This document shows positions 37,050-45,859 of a DNA stretch of 64,000 nucleotides, one piece after another; positions within the stretch are counted from its first letter, which is position 1; each line of letters opens with the position of its first letter. The DNA lies in contig QIDH01000057.1 in the NCBI GenBank assembly GCA_003229305.1, positions 1 through 64,000 on the forward strand. Direction: 5' to 3'. Source of the stretch: Acidimicrobiia bacterium (GTDB lineage: Bacteria; Actinomycetota; Acidimicrobiia; Spongiisociales; Spongiisociaceae). The translations under genes and the position numbers were made by a program. The notes below the pieces were generated by a model, which did not search any database, was not told the origin of the DNA, and saw nothing but the letters and a program-made list of their open reading frames with translations.

Positions 37050-40036
37050 CGGACGAACGCCTCTCGTCCTTCTGGCCATTCCGGGCAAATGAGTTTCACA
37101 GTGCAGCGATTGCAGTGGCGGTTGGGTGTTGCAGGCCATTCTTCAGCCGAGATCCCGTTGGCGATCTCGACCAGACGTTCACGAACCATTTCGACGTTGG
37201 CCGGGTCGAATCTGATCGGTTTCGGAGTTTTGAGCGGATACCAGAATTCGGCCTCGCTCACATCGCCGTGCACGGTGATCTCTGGGTCTTGCGCCGCGGC
37301 GAGCATGTAGAACCCCAGTTGGAGTGACTCGGCTGCATCCTTCTGGGTGGGGGTGGTCTTCGAGGTCTTGTAGTCGACAATTCTCAGCCCGCCTGGGCCT
37401 TTTTCGATTCGATCGGCGATTCCTCTCCAAAGCGTGCCATCGATATCCAACTCCAAGTGGCGCTCGAGCAATACAGGCTTCGCGTCCGGCTGAGGCCAAG
37501 CTTCGTACAGCAGATCGAGGAGCAGATCGGCCCGTCGCCGCCAGGCCGCCTGCCAAGCCCCCTCACCGAAATCATGTTCGGCGAATATCTGCTCAAGGGC
37601 TGACGCGGCCTCGAGCCGGTTGGACCTGCGATCGTGATCGTCCAGCGCTCGGGTTTCGGCCAATTCGAGGACTTCGTGGATCATCGAGCCGAAGGTGGCG
37701 TATGGCGACCCTGAATCAGCAATGTGGAGGCGGCGCTCCATTGCGTATCGGCGCGGGCAGGTGGCGTAGGAATCTGCCTGAGATGGCGACAAGGCGAGAC
37801 TTTCGGGCAGAATCCCTCGATCGATACCCCTGTCTCGCACCATGGTGAACTGATCGGCCGGACGCATGATGGGCAGCGGCGCATCGACCAATACCTGCAC
37901 GGCAGCGAGCCGCTGGTGCGGCGGTCGGTGAGGATCGGTGAGGATCGAACGCAGTATTGCCTCAGCCTCGCCCACTGTGACGGGTTCGCCATCCTGGGCC
38001 TGCGGTGGACCCAGCGCGGCCGCGTCATCGGCGCCGGCCACCATCGCCAGGAAGCGACTCGGTCGTTTCTGCCCCTCGTCGATGCCTGCGCTGGTGGCGG
38101 TCCACACGACCCTGGTCTTGGCTCTGGTCATCGCCGTGTATGCGAGGCGCATTTCCTCCTGGAGGCGGAGGCGGAGGGACTCGGCTGGGTCGGCGCCCGC
38201 ATCACCGAGATGCTCGGTCGCGAGCAGGGAAGCCCGCTGCCGAAGATCCGGAAACACGCCTTCGACCGCATCTGCGATGAACACGACGTCGAACTCCAGG
38301 CCCTTCGATTGGTGCAAGGTCGTGAGCGTGATCTGGTCGCGACTCGTCGACGATCGGCCAAGTAGCGGCTCGGCTTCTATGTCGTCTGCGTCTGCCCTGC
38401 GGACGAACTCGATGAGAGTGGCCTTGGGGTCACGTTCGTTCAAGCGACCCAGTACTTGACTCAGCGACGTCCAGGCCGCCCGGTATCCGGCGCGCTCTGG
38501 GTCGAGCACCAGGTTGCCGATCTGGGGAACCGAGGTCCAAATGTGCCAGAACGCCTCGGTTGCTGGTTGGTCCAGCCAGTCGGCGTCGGCGATGAGGGAG
38601 GCGATTGGCTGAGCTTGGGGGAGCTCGGCAGCCAAAAGATCCGGCCATGCTTGGCCGCGCCGAATCCTGGATCTCGCCAGTGAGCGCTCCTCGGTTATTC
38701 CCACGGCCAGCAACGGGCCGAGGAGTAGGCGCCGTACCGAACGCTCGAACTGGGACTCGATCGGGGTGATGGAGGGGTGGTCAGGTTCGAGTGCCGACAG
38801 ATCGCGGAGGCCAACGGCGGCTCTCACCAAGTCGAACAGAACCTGGACGGCCGGGTGATCCGTCAGCCGAGCGTCTGGCGGTTCGTGGGGTACGCCGCGC
38901 CGGTCGAGCGCCCTCGACAATTCGGGGAGCAACCGGCGTTTGGTGCGAACCAGTACTGCCATCCGGCGGTACGCGACGCCCTGCTCCAAATGCACGCGCC
39001 TGGCCTCGGTGGCGATCCAGTCGGCCTCTTGAGAATGCTGATCGAACACGAATACGTCCACTCTTCCGCTGTGTGGGGCGGGTTCGACTTGGCCGGCCGC
39101 GCCTGGCAGAGCGCCGGAGGAGGTAACTCGTTCCGCTGCCCTGAGAATCTCCGCAGGCACTCGGAAGGAGGTGGCCAGCACTATCCGTCTGGCTGGGTGA
39201 CCGTCCAGGTCCACGAACCGCTCAGGGAAATCCGCGACGTTGTGTAGCTCGGTACCGCGGAAGCTGTATACAGATTGGTAGGGGTCGGCGGCCGCCAGCA
39301 GGTTGCGATGACTCAGAGTCAGGTTGGCGAGTAGTTCTGCCTGGGCAAGGCTGGTGTCCTGGTATTCGTCGACGATTATGTATTCGAACTGGGCGGCTAC
39401 TGATCTGGCTACCTCGGGATCGGCCAGGGCACTGACGGCCCGGTACTGAAGCGTCCCGTAGTCGATCCTGTCTGTAGCCGACAGCTCGGCGTCGTAACGA
39501 GCGATGAAGGCCGGAAGGGCGCGCCAGTCGTCACGCCCTGCGGCGAGTTCTGCGATGGCGTGCACGTCGAGTAGCCGTTCGCGGGAACGAAGGATGTAGT
39601 CGGTGACCTCTCCTGCGAACGTTCGACTTCCAAGCAGAGGTTGGAACATCAGCGGCCACTTCTTGGGCTGCTCCGCCTTCAAGAGTTGACCGACGAGGTC
39701 GATCTGTTCCGGACCGGTGAGGATGGCAGGGTGCTTGCTCCATCCGAAGGCACTCTCGCCGTGCACTTCGAGTATTCGGGAACAGAAGGAATGGAATGTG
39801 GAAGCGGGCACCCCCGAGACCGTCCTGTCTACTTGCGCCAATATCCGCTCTCGGAGGTCGGCCGCGGCTCGGCGCGAGAATGTGAGGGTCAGTACTGATT
39901 CCGGCAGGACCGCCAGCTCGTTTATCAGGTGCGTCGCGCGCCTAACCAGAAACTCCGACTTACCGGCGCCTGGGCCCGCCACGACCAGCTGGGGGCCGCC
40001 GACCATGGCGACGGCTTCTAGCCAGTCGGAAGGCAT
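37046..40036 (-). CDS. UvrD/Rep-type helicase with C-terminal PD-(D/E)XK/Fe-S nuclease (AdnA-like)
   Basis: VVAGPGAGKSEFLVRRATHL; IIVDEYQDTSLAQAELL; LHQSKGLEFDVVFIADAV; DYKTSKTTP; CNRCTVKLICP; ATGA overlap with the next gene. Confidence 0.92.
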   Translation of the reverse strand: MPSDWLEAVAMVGGPQLVVAGPGAGKSEFLVRRATHLINELAVLPESVLTLTFSRRAAADLRERILAQVDRTVSGVPASTFHSFCSRILEVHGESAFGWSKHPAILTGPEQIDLVGQLLKAEQPKKWPLMFQPLLGSRTFAGEVTDYILRSRERLLDVHAIAELAAGRDDWRALPAFIARYDAELSATDRIDYGTLQYRAVSALADPEVARSVAAQFEYIIVDEYQDTSLAQAELLANLTLSHRNLLAAADPYQSVYSFRGTELHNVADFPERFVDLDGHPARRIVLATSFRVPAEILRAAERVTSSGALPGAAGQVEPAPHSGRVDVFVFDQHSQEADWIATEARRVHLEQGVAYRRMAVLVRTKRRLLPELSRALDRRGVPHEPPDARLTDHPAVQVLFDLVRAAVGLRDLSALEPDHPSITPIESQFERSVRRLLLGPLLAVGITEERSLARSRIRRGQAWPDLLAAELPQAQPIASLIADADWLDQPATEAFWHIWTSVPQIGNLVLDPERAGYRAAWTSLSQVLGRLNERDPKATLIEFVRRADADDIEAEPLLGRSSTSRDQITLTTLHQSKGLEFDVVFIADAVEGVFPDLRQRASLLATEHLGDAGADPAESLRLRLQEEMRLAYTAMTRAKTRVVWTATSAGIDEGQKRPSRFLAMVAGADDAAALGPPQAQDGEPVTVGEAEAILRSILTDPHRPPHQRLAAVQVLVDAPLPIMRPADQFTMVRDRGIDRGILPESLALSPSQADSYATCPRRYAMERRLHIADSGSPYATFGSMIHEVLELAETRALDDHDRRSNRLEAASALEQIFAEHDFGEGAWQAAWRRRADLLLDLLYEAWPQPDAKPVLLERHLELDIDGTLWRGIADRIEKGPGGLRIVDYKTSKTTPTQKDAAESLQLGFYMLAAAQDPEITVHGDVSEAEFWYPLKTPKPIRFDPANVEMVRERLVEIANGISAEEWPATPNRHCNRCTVKLICPEWPEGREAFVR

Positions 40037-40118
40037 GATCCGCCAATCGGCCGTACGCCTCGCTCGTTCTTCGGGCTGACCGGTCACTTGGGCAAGGCTA
40101 GGCGAATGCCTGGTCGGC

Positions 40119-40322
40119 TCAGGCGGCGACCTCGGCCATCGATGGCGTGCTCGATGAACCAAAGGTTGGGTTGGACGGTTCGAAGCTCAGTCCGGCGGCG
40201 AGGAGGTTCGCCTCCGCGGCCGCAAACTGCATAGAGGCGCGCCGGTCGCGTCTCGACGCTCGCAATCGCTGCGTCATGATCGAGATGGGTCCGAGCTGGG
40301 TCTGTCTGCTGGTGAGTTCCAT
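40119..40322 (-). CDS. Short hypothetical protein
   Basis: 67 aa ORF in an otherwise empty gap between same-strand genes. Confidence 0.3.
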   Translation of the reverse strand: MELTSRQTQLGPISIMTQRLRASRRDRRASMQFAAAEANLLAAGLSFEPSNPTFGSSSTPSMAEVAA

Positions 40323-40402
40323 AGTGTCAACATACGGGGCGGGTGTGACATTCTTGCGAGGCCTTGTTTCTGATCACCTCCGCAAGAGGTCGCCTGACCC
40401 GG

Positions 40403-41425
40403 CTACGACACGCCGACTGAGCGAGAGCGGCGTCGATTGCGTCTTGCCTGGCCTCTTTCGATCTCATCTGAGACGCGGCCGAGCCGGTCCGAGATCTCTT
40501 CCGTGGTCGGTCGCGGCCCAGAGAGGTCGGCGTCCACCGTGGACCGGATGACGCTGATGTGGTCGAAGCTTGAACCGCAGCATGCTCCGACGATGCGAGC
40601 TCCCGCCCGCACCGCGAGTTCTGTGTAGGCGGCCATGTCCTCTGGGCCTGACGGATAGCTGAGAGCTTCGTCCTTGTAGAGCGGGATGCCACAGTTTCCC
40701 TTCGCAATCACGATCGCGTCCGGGGCGGCGGCGGTGATGGCGGCTGCCGCCTGCACCACGTCTGAGGGTCCGACTCCGCAGTTAGCCCCGATGGCCGTTG
40801 GCCGGGTTTCATGTCCGAGCCACCATTCGCCGATAGATGTCGGGGCGATCCCCATCATCGTGTGCCCGTTGGTGTCGAAACTCAGTGTGGTGACCACTGG
40901 GATGTCTCGTCCGGACGCTGCCTCGACCGCCGCCGCGAGTTCTTCCCACGACGAGATGGTCTCGATCCACAACACGTCGACGCCCGCCTCGATCAGGGCA
41001 TCAGCCTGTTCGGAGAAGATTCGCACGCCCTGGTCGTGGGTGAGCGGCCCTAGCGGTTCGAACAGCTCACCTGTAGGACCCATCGAGCCGGCGACAGCGA
41101 CCATTCGGTCGGCATCGTCGGCAACCTGCCTTGCGACGCCGACAGCTGCCCGGTTAAGTTCTGCGACCCGGTCCTCGAGCCCGTGGAGCGCCAACCTGGC
41201 GCGGGTGCCGCCGAAAGTATTGGTGAGGACGATGTCCGCTCCAGCTTTGACGTACCCTGAGTGAACTTTGGCGATCAGATCAGGCTGGTCGACGTTGAGG
41301 AGCTCTGGACAACCCCCGCTTTCGAGGCCTAGCTCGAACAGCGCGGTGCCCATCGCTCCATCTGCCACCAGGACCCGCTGCTCAGTCAACAGTTCGGTGA
41401 ATATCGACGGTCCGGCGGTGCTCAT
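40403..41425 (-). CDS. Homocysteine S-methyltransferase family protein (BHMT-like)
   Basis: LVADGAMGTALFELGLESGGCPELLN; VLTNTFGGTRARLALHG; GANCGVGP; GARIVGACCGSS; AAGGAG upstream of ATG at 41425. Confidence 0.92.
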   Translation of the reverse strand: MSTAGPSIFTELLTEQRVLVADGAMGTALFELGLESGGCPELLNVDQPDLIAKVHSGYVKAGADIVLTNTFGGTRARLALHGLEDRVAELNRAAVGVARQVADDADRMVAVAGSMGPTGELFEPLGPLTHDQGVRIFSEQADALIEAGVDVLWIETISSWEELAAAVEAASGRDIPVVTTLSFDTNGHTMMGIAPTSIGEWWLGHETRPTAIGANCGVGPSDVVQAAAAITAAAPDAIVIAKGNCGIPLYKDEALSYPSGPEDMAAYTELAVRAGARIVGACCGSSFDHISVIRSTVDADLSGPRPTTEEISDRLGRVSDEIERGQARRNRRRSRSVGVS

Positions 41426-41513
41426 ACTGTGACTCCTTGATGGGTCAGCAGCGGTGACGAAAGGAGGCCTTGACGATGCCAGTGCGGCGGATTGCGGATC
41501 GTCGCCTCTAGGC

Positions 41514-41566
41514 GTCGCTTTAGCGGCATTTCGTGAGCGCCCGCAAGCTGACTTCAAATCGGCGCT
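41514..41566 (-). ncRNA. SAM-II/SAM-V-class S-adenosylmethionine riboswitch aptamer
   Basis: - strand AGCGCC-GATTTGAAGTCAGCTTGC-GGGCGCT-CACGAAATGCC-GCTAAAGCGAC: 6-bp P1 (AGCGCC/GGCGCT), conserved GATTTGA...CTTGC...AAATG..GCTAAA, pseudoknot GTC-AGC / GCT...GAC. Confidence 0.85.
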
Positions 41567-41584
41567 TATTCTTATTGTCGACAC

Positions 41585-41590
41585 AGTATA
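41585..41590 (-). promoter_or_regulatory. -10 element TATACT placing a transcription start just upstream of the riboswitch
   Basis: - strand TATACTGTGTCGACAATAAGAATAAGCGCC. Confidence 0.5.
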
Positions 41591-41671
41591 CCCGCTTCGA
41601 AGCAGTTTTGAGATCCGGGACCCGAGAACGGTGCTGGTGAGCACCAAAGATGGTTCCTACAATCTCGACGC

Positions 41672-43333
41672 ATGTGGGTCGGGGGCCGTTGGTGGAACAG
41701 GGCGTTGTTGGTTTTGGCAGTGCCTCTTTTGGTCGCCCTCTTGGCGTTCGTGGCCTGGTGGGCTGACAGCCTTGGGGCCGACGGCAACGTTGTGCGCAAT
41801 ACGGAAATCGATGGAGTCGCAGTCGGGGGTATGAGCGACACCGACTTGGTCTCCGCCGTCGAGGACCTCTCGTCCGATTTGTCCGTGGTCACCGTTCGGG
41901 TTGACCTTGGCGACGACGTCCTGGAGGCTTCGGCGGATAAGCTCGGAATCAGCGTCGATATCGAATCAACCGTCTTGGCTGCGATGGCCGCGGGGCGAGA
42001 CGGTTCGGTCGTCACCCGAGCGGTCGGTTGGATCGGTGCGTTTCGAAACCCGAACGAAGTGTCTGCCCGGTTCTCAATCGATCAGTCGATCGCACGCCGG
42101 ACCATCGAGGCCGACGGGCGTATGGCTGATCGGATGCCGGTCGAGCCGACGATCGAGTTCGATGGCGAACGGCTGGCTGTCGTCGCCGCCGTCCCCGGCC
42201 GCACCCTCGACGTCGACGACATCGTGGAACGTCTGGCTGTCGCAGTGGCGGACGGATTGCCAGACCAGATAAGTTCGCAGTGGGCTCCGGTGCAGACGAT
42301 TCAGTCAACCGATCTGGCTACCCGCATGCTCGCCGAGGTGGACCGTCGCACCGACGCCGGAGTGGTCGTCGAGGTACGTGGCACCCAGCGGTGGATCCCA
42401 CCCAAGGTTCTATTTGGATGGATTGGATCCGAGGTCTCCTCAGGTGAACTCACACTCACATTCGAAGACGCCGCGTTGCTCGAGTACGTCGAGGGCCTAT
42501 TCGACGACTTCTCGGTCGGGACGATCTCGACGGCGTTCAACGTGGTTGACGGCGTCCCAGTGCTCGGGGACATTGGCGACGACCGAGCAGTCTGTTGCTC
42601 GACCCTGGCCGTTGACGCGGTCCAACGAGTCGTGAGAGGCGAGTCGTTCGGCGTGGCAACATTGCCGCTTCGTTCGCCCACCATCGACGAGTCGATCTTC
42701 GCCGCATCCCAGTTGGGTATCGTCGAACTAGTCGGGTCATTCACGACGAATTACGTCTGTTGTCAGAGCCGGGTGACCAACATCCAGCGCATCGCCGACA
42801 TCATCAGGGGAGTGGTGCTCGAACCGGGGGAACAGCTTTCGATCAACGGGTTTGTTGGACGTCGTACTACGGAGAACGGCTTTGTCGGGGGAGGGGTCAT
42901 AGACAGAGGGCGATTCAACAACGCAGTTGGAGGAGGCATCTCGCAGTTTGCGACCACCATGTTCAATGCTGCTTTTTTTGCCGGCCTCGACATACCCGAG
43001 TATCAGAGCCATTCGATATACATCAGTCGGTATCCGTATGGTCGCGAGGCAACTCTCTCTTTCCCCGCCCCAGACCTGGTGATCGACAACACCAGCGAGT
43101 ACGCGGTGCTGATTTGGCCCACCTACACCGACACGTCCCTGACGGTCGACATCTACTCGACGAAGTACATCGAAGTCGAGGCCCTCGACTACCGGGTAGG
43201 CAGCGCCCGCAGATGCACAAGAGTGACCTCACCACGCCAGCGCACCTATCCGGACGGAACGGTAGTCATAGACGAGTTCTTCGCCACCTATCGCCCAGGC
43301 ACCGGCCTCGACTGCAACGGAAACCCGACGTAG
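41672..43333 (+). CDS. VanW family protein (membrane-anchored, peptidoglycan-binding-like repeats)
   Basis: N-terminal TM; NNAVGGGISQFATTMFNAAFFAGLDIPEYQSHSIYISRYPYGREAT VanW motif. Confidence 0.92.
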   Translation: MWVGGRWWNRALLVLAVPLLVALLAFVAWWADSLGADGNVVRNTEIDGVAVGGMSDTDLVSAVEDLSSDLSVVTVRVDLGDDVLEASADKLGISVDIESTVLAAMAAGRDGSVVTRAVGWIGAFRNPNEVSARFSIDQSIARRTIEADGRMADRMPVEPTIEFDGERLAVVAAVPGRTLDVDDIVERLAVAVADGLPDQISSQWAPVQTIQSTDLATRMLAEVDRRTDAGVVVEVRGTQRWIPPKVLFGWIGSEVSSGELTLTFEDAALLEYVEGLFDDFSVGTISTAFNVVDGVPVLGDIGDDRAVCCSTLAVDAVQRVVRGESFGVATLPLRSPTIDESIFAASQLGIVELVGSFTTNYVCCQSRVTNIQRIADIIRGVVLEPGEQLSINGFVGRRTTENGFVGGGVIDRGRFNNAVGGGISQFATTMFNAAFFAGLDIPEYQSHSIYISRYPYGREATLSFPAPDLVIDNTSEYAVLIWPTYTDTSLTVDIYSTKYIEVEALDYRVGSARRCTRVTSPRQRTYPDGTVVIDEFFATYRPGTGLDCNGNPT

Positions 43334-43355
43334 CGGTGGTCAAGTCACGCACCTC

Positions 43356-43383
43356 TTGAATGCCCGACGCCGGTGTGTACAAT
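43356..43383 (+). promoter_or_regulatory. Promoter TTGAAT-N16-TACAAT of the toxin-antitoxin pair
   Basis: Direct reading; ATG only 7 nt after the -10. Confidence 0.5.
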
Positions 43384-43389
43384 ATGCGC

Positions 43390-43617
43390 ATGGCCCGTGT
43401 GAATGTGTACCTGCCTGATGATCTCGCTGAAGAAGTGAAGTCTGTCGGTTTGAACGTCTCCAAACTCACGCAGGAGGCATTGAGAAGCGCTCTCGCCGCC
43501 AGTCGTGTAGGCGATTGGCTGGACGATGTTGGAGCGCTACGGTCGGTGGGTGTCGACCAGCAGGCCATTGTGGCGGCCGTGTCTGGAGCGAAGGACGAGG
43601 TGGAGGGTCTTGACTGA
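43390..43617 (+). CDS. Type II antitoxin (VapB/CcdA-like RHH)
   Basis: ARVNVYLPDDLAEEVKSVGLNVSKLTQEALRSALAA; immediately upstream of a PIN gene. Confidence 0.8.
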   Translation: MARVNVYLPDDLAEEVKSVGLNVSKLTQEALRSALAASRVGDWLDDVGALRSVGVDQQAIVAAVSGAKDEVEGLD

Positions 43618-44008
43618 TCGGTTGATAGTCGACGCATCGGCCATGGTCGATTTGCTCGTTGGGTCGCCTCAAAGTGCCTTGATCCAGGGACGGCTGCGTG
43701 GATCCGAGATCCACGTCCCTGCTCACTTCGATGCTGAGGTGTTCTCAGCCCTTGGGAGGCTCCAGAGGAGTGGTCACCTCACCACGCGCCAGGTTTCATC
43801 AAGGGTCAAGCGGCTATCTGCAGCTCCGTTTCGCCGTCATTTCCTCATGTCGTTGCTCGACGGTGCGTGGAGGCGTCGCCACAATCTCCGTCTTGTGGAC
43901 GCGCTGTACGTGGAGCTCGCCACCCAGATGGATGCACCGGTCATCACCACTGATGCGGGCCTGGCCGCAGCCTCATCATCGGCGGAACTGGTCACGGCGA
44001 CCGGTTGA
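43610..44008 (+). CDS. PIN-domain ribonuclease toxin (VapC-like)
   Basis: LIVDASAMVDLL; HFDAEVFSALGRL; LVDALYVELA; VITTDAGLA acidic residues; TTG start overlapping the antitoxin stop. Confidence 0.87.
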   Translation: MTDRLIVDASAMVDLLVGSPQSALIQGRLRGSEIHVPAHFDAEVFSALGRLQRSGHLTTRQVSSRVKRLSAAPFRRHFLMSLLDGAWRRRHNLRLVDALYVELATQMDAPVITTDAGLAAASSSAELVTATG

Positions 44009-44081
44009 GCAACGCTTCTCGCCCATATTTCTGAATGCTGTGCGACCATCCTTTCAGTTCGGGAGATCAAACGGAGGCTTG

Positions 44082-44471
44082 ATGGCAGTCAGCAAGACAA
44101 TTCAGCGACGCTTGGCATGGATCGATACAGATGCGTCTGGAATCTGGCATTACTCCACGGTGATCCGCTTTGCCGAGGCCGTCGAGGGTGAGTTGCATCG
44201 CGAATTGGGAATCTCGGAATTCACGTTCGGAGCGCTGCCAAGGGTCCACATCGAATTCGACTTCAAACGTCCCGTGGCCTTCGACGAGCTGGTTTCCATT
44301 TCTCTCACCGTTGCCTCGGTTGGTTCCAGTTCGTTGACCTACGACCTCGAGCTGTCCGTGGACGGCGACCTTGTGGCGAACGGCAAGATCGTCACGGTTC
44401 TACTGGATCGGCAGACGCAGGCGGCAGCGCCCTGGCCGGACGAGATCCGGGCCAAGCTCGAAGGGGCCTGA
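44082..44471 (+). CDS. Acyl-CoA thioesterase, 4HBT hot-dog family
   Basis: RLAWIDTDASGIWHYSTVIRFAEAVEGELHRELG. Confidence 0.88.
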   Translation: MAVSKTIQRRLAWIDTDASGIWHYSTVIRFAEAVEGELHRELGISEFTFGALPRVHIEFDFKRPVAFDELVSISLTVASVGSSSLTYDLELSVDGDLVANGKIVTVLLDRQTQAAAPWPDEIRAKLEGA

Positions 44472-44504
44472 TCCGACTCTGCCCGGACGCGTATCCTTCT
44501 GGCT

Positions 44505-45641
44505 ATGGATGGTCTGGAAGAATTCCGTTCCGAGGTCCGTTCGATCCTCGCCTCAGAGTGGGATGCGGATCGGTATGCCGCCGAGGTGGAGTCGGTCACG
44601 GTGGCCGGCGGCACGCCTGCCGGCGAATGGCACAGGTCGCTCCAGTCGCATCGTCTGGTTGCCCCCCACTTCCCGGAGGAGTTCGGCGGGCGGGGTCTGA
44701 GCCAGCTTCATCGAGCGGTTGTCACCGAAGAACTCGACCTGTTGGGCGCTCTCCCGCCCTCCAACATCATCGGGGTCGGCTGGGCGGCGCCGACGATCCT
44801 GGCCCACGGCACCGAGGAGCAGAAACGCCGCTACATCCCACCCCTGCTCGAAGGCGCCGAGATCTGGTGTCAGCTCTTCTCCGAACCCGGGGCAGGCTCG
44901 GACCTGGCGGGGCTGACAACCAGGGCGGAGCGTGACGGCGACGAGTTCGTTGTCACCGGACAGAAGACCTGGACGTCCGGAGCGCATTACTCGACTTTTG
45001 GGATACTGCTTGCCCGCACCGACCCGGACGCCCCCAAACACCGGGGCATCAGCTACTTCATCTTCCCGATGCGCCAGCCAGGGGTAGAAATTCGTCCCAT
45101 AAGGCAGATGACCGGTGAGTCGGAATTCTGTGAGGTTTTTCTGGATGGCGCTCGGGTCCCGGCCGCCAACCTCGTCGGCGAATTGAATGATGGTTGGCGG
45201 GTGGCGATCACGACTCTCATGAACGAGCGGATCTCGCTGTCGACGGGGGTGGGCATGCTGTGGGGCCTCGGTATGTCGTTCAATCGATTCTGGGAACAGG
45301 CTGCCGTTGGGCCGCTGAGTGCGCTCGATCGGGATCGTCTGACCCGCCTCTACGTACGTCATCGTATCCTCGGCAACCTCAAGTCGGCCGCGTTGGCCAA
45401 GACGGTGGCCGGGGGCACTCCAGGTATCGAGGCAGCGATCCAAAAGCTGCTCGCCGACACCCTCGGACGTGACGCAACCAACCTTCTCGTGGATTTCCGC
45501 GGATTGGGTGGGCTGCAGATGGACGATCAGCCGGCGGTCCAGGCACTGTTCGCTCGAGCCCTGACCATCGGAGGCGGCACTGAAGAGGTCCAGAAGAACA
45601 TTCTCGCCGAAAGGGCGCTCGGCCTGCCGGGAGACGGGTAG
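44505..45641 (+). CDS. Acyl-CoA dehydrogenase
   Basis: WCQLFSEPGAGSDLAGLTTRAERDGDEFVVTGQKTWTSGAHYSTFGILLARTD; GGGTEEVQKNILAERALGLPGD. Confidence 0.93.
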   Translation: MDGLEEFRSEVRSILASEWDADRYAAEVESVTVAGGTPAGEWHRSLQSHRLVAPHFPEEFGGRGLSQLHRAVVTEELDLLGALPPSNIIGVGWAAPTILAHGTEEQKRRYIPPLLEGAEIWCQLFSEPGAGSDLAGLTTRAERDGDEFVVTGQKTWTSGAHYSTFGILLARTDPDAPKHRGISYFIFPMRQPGVEIRPIRQMTGESEFCEVFLDGARVPAANLVGELNDGWRVAITTLMNERISLSTGVGMLWGLGMSFNRFWEQAAVGPLSALDRDRLTRLYVRHRILGNLKSAALAKTVAGGTPGIEAAIQKLLADTLGRDATNLLVDFRGLGGLQMDDQPAVQALFARALTIGGGTEEVQKNILAERALGLPGDG

Positions 45642-45670
45642 GTGGGCCCGATCGATCGGAGCTGTCCGGC

Positions 45671-45712
45671 CTCCGCTGTCCGCCTTCCGCTATCCGCCTT
45701 CCGCCTTCCGCC
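45671..45712. repeat. Short GC-rich direct-repeat tract (TCCGCCTTCCGC units)
   Basis: ctccgctgTCCGCCTTCCGCtaTCCGCCTTCCGCCTTCCGCC. Confidence 0.75.
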
Positions 45713-45859
45713 GCGGCGAGGGTTGCATGAGATCAGGGGGCGTTGGCTGGGCGAGTTGAATTGGCGGTCCGGGTTGGGCCGTTCAGGATATTTGTTGAAC
45801 TGGATGAGGTCGGTGGATTGGATGCGCTGGTTTGGTGTGGCCACTAGGGCAGGGCCTGG

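Noticed and set aside
40147-40551. 134-aa plus ORF between adnA-like and homocysteine methyltransferase genes
   Set aside because: Overlaps the 3' part of the methyltransferase on the other strand and has no coding signature.
45671-45712. Considered as a CRISPR array
   Set aside because: Units are 6-14 bp without unique ~30-bp spacers, and no cas genes are nearby.
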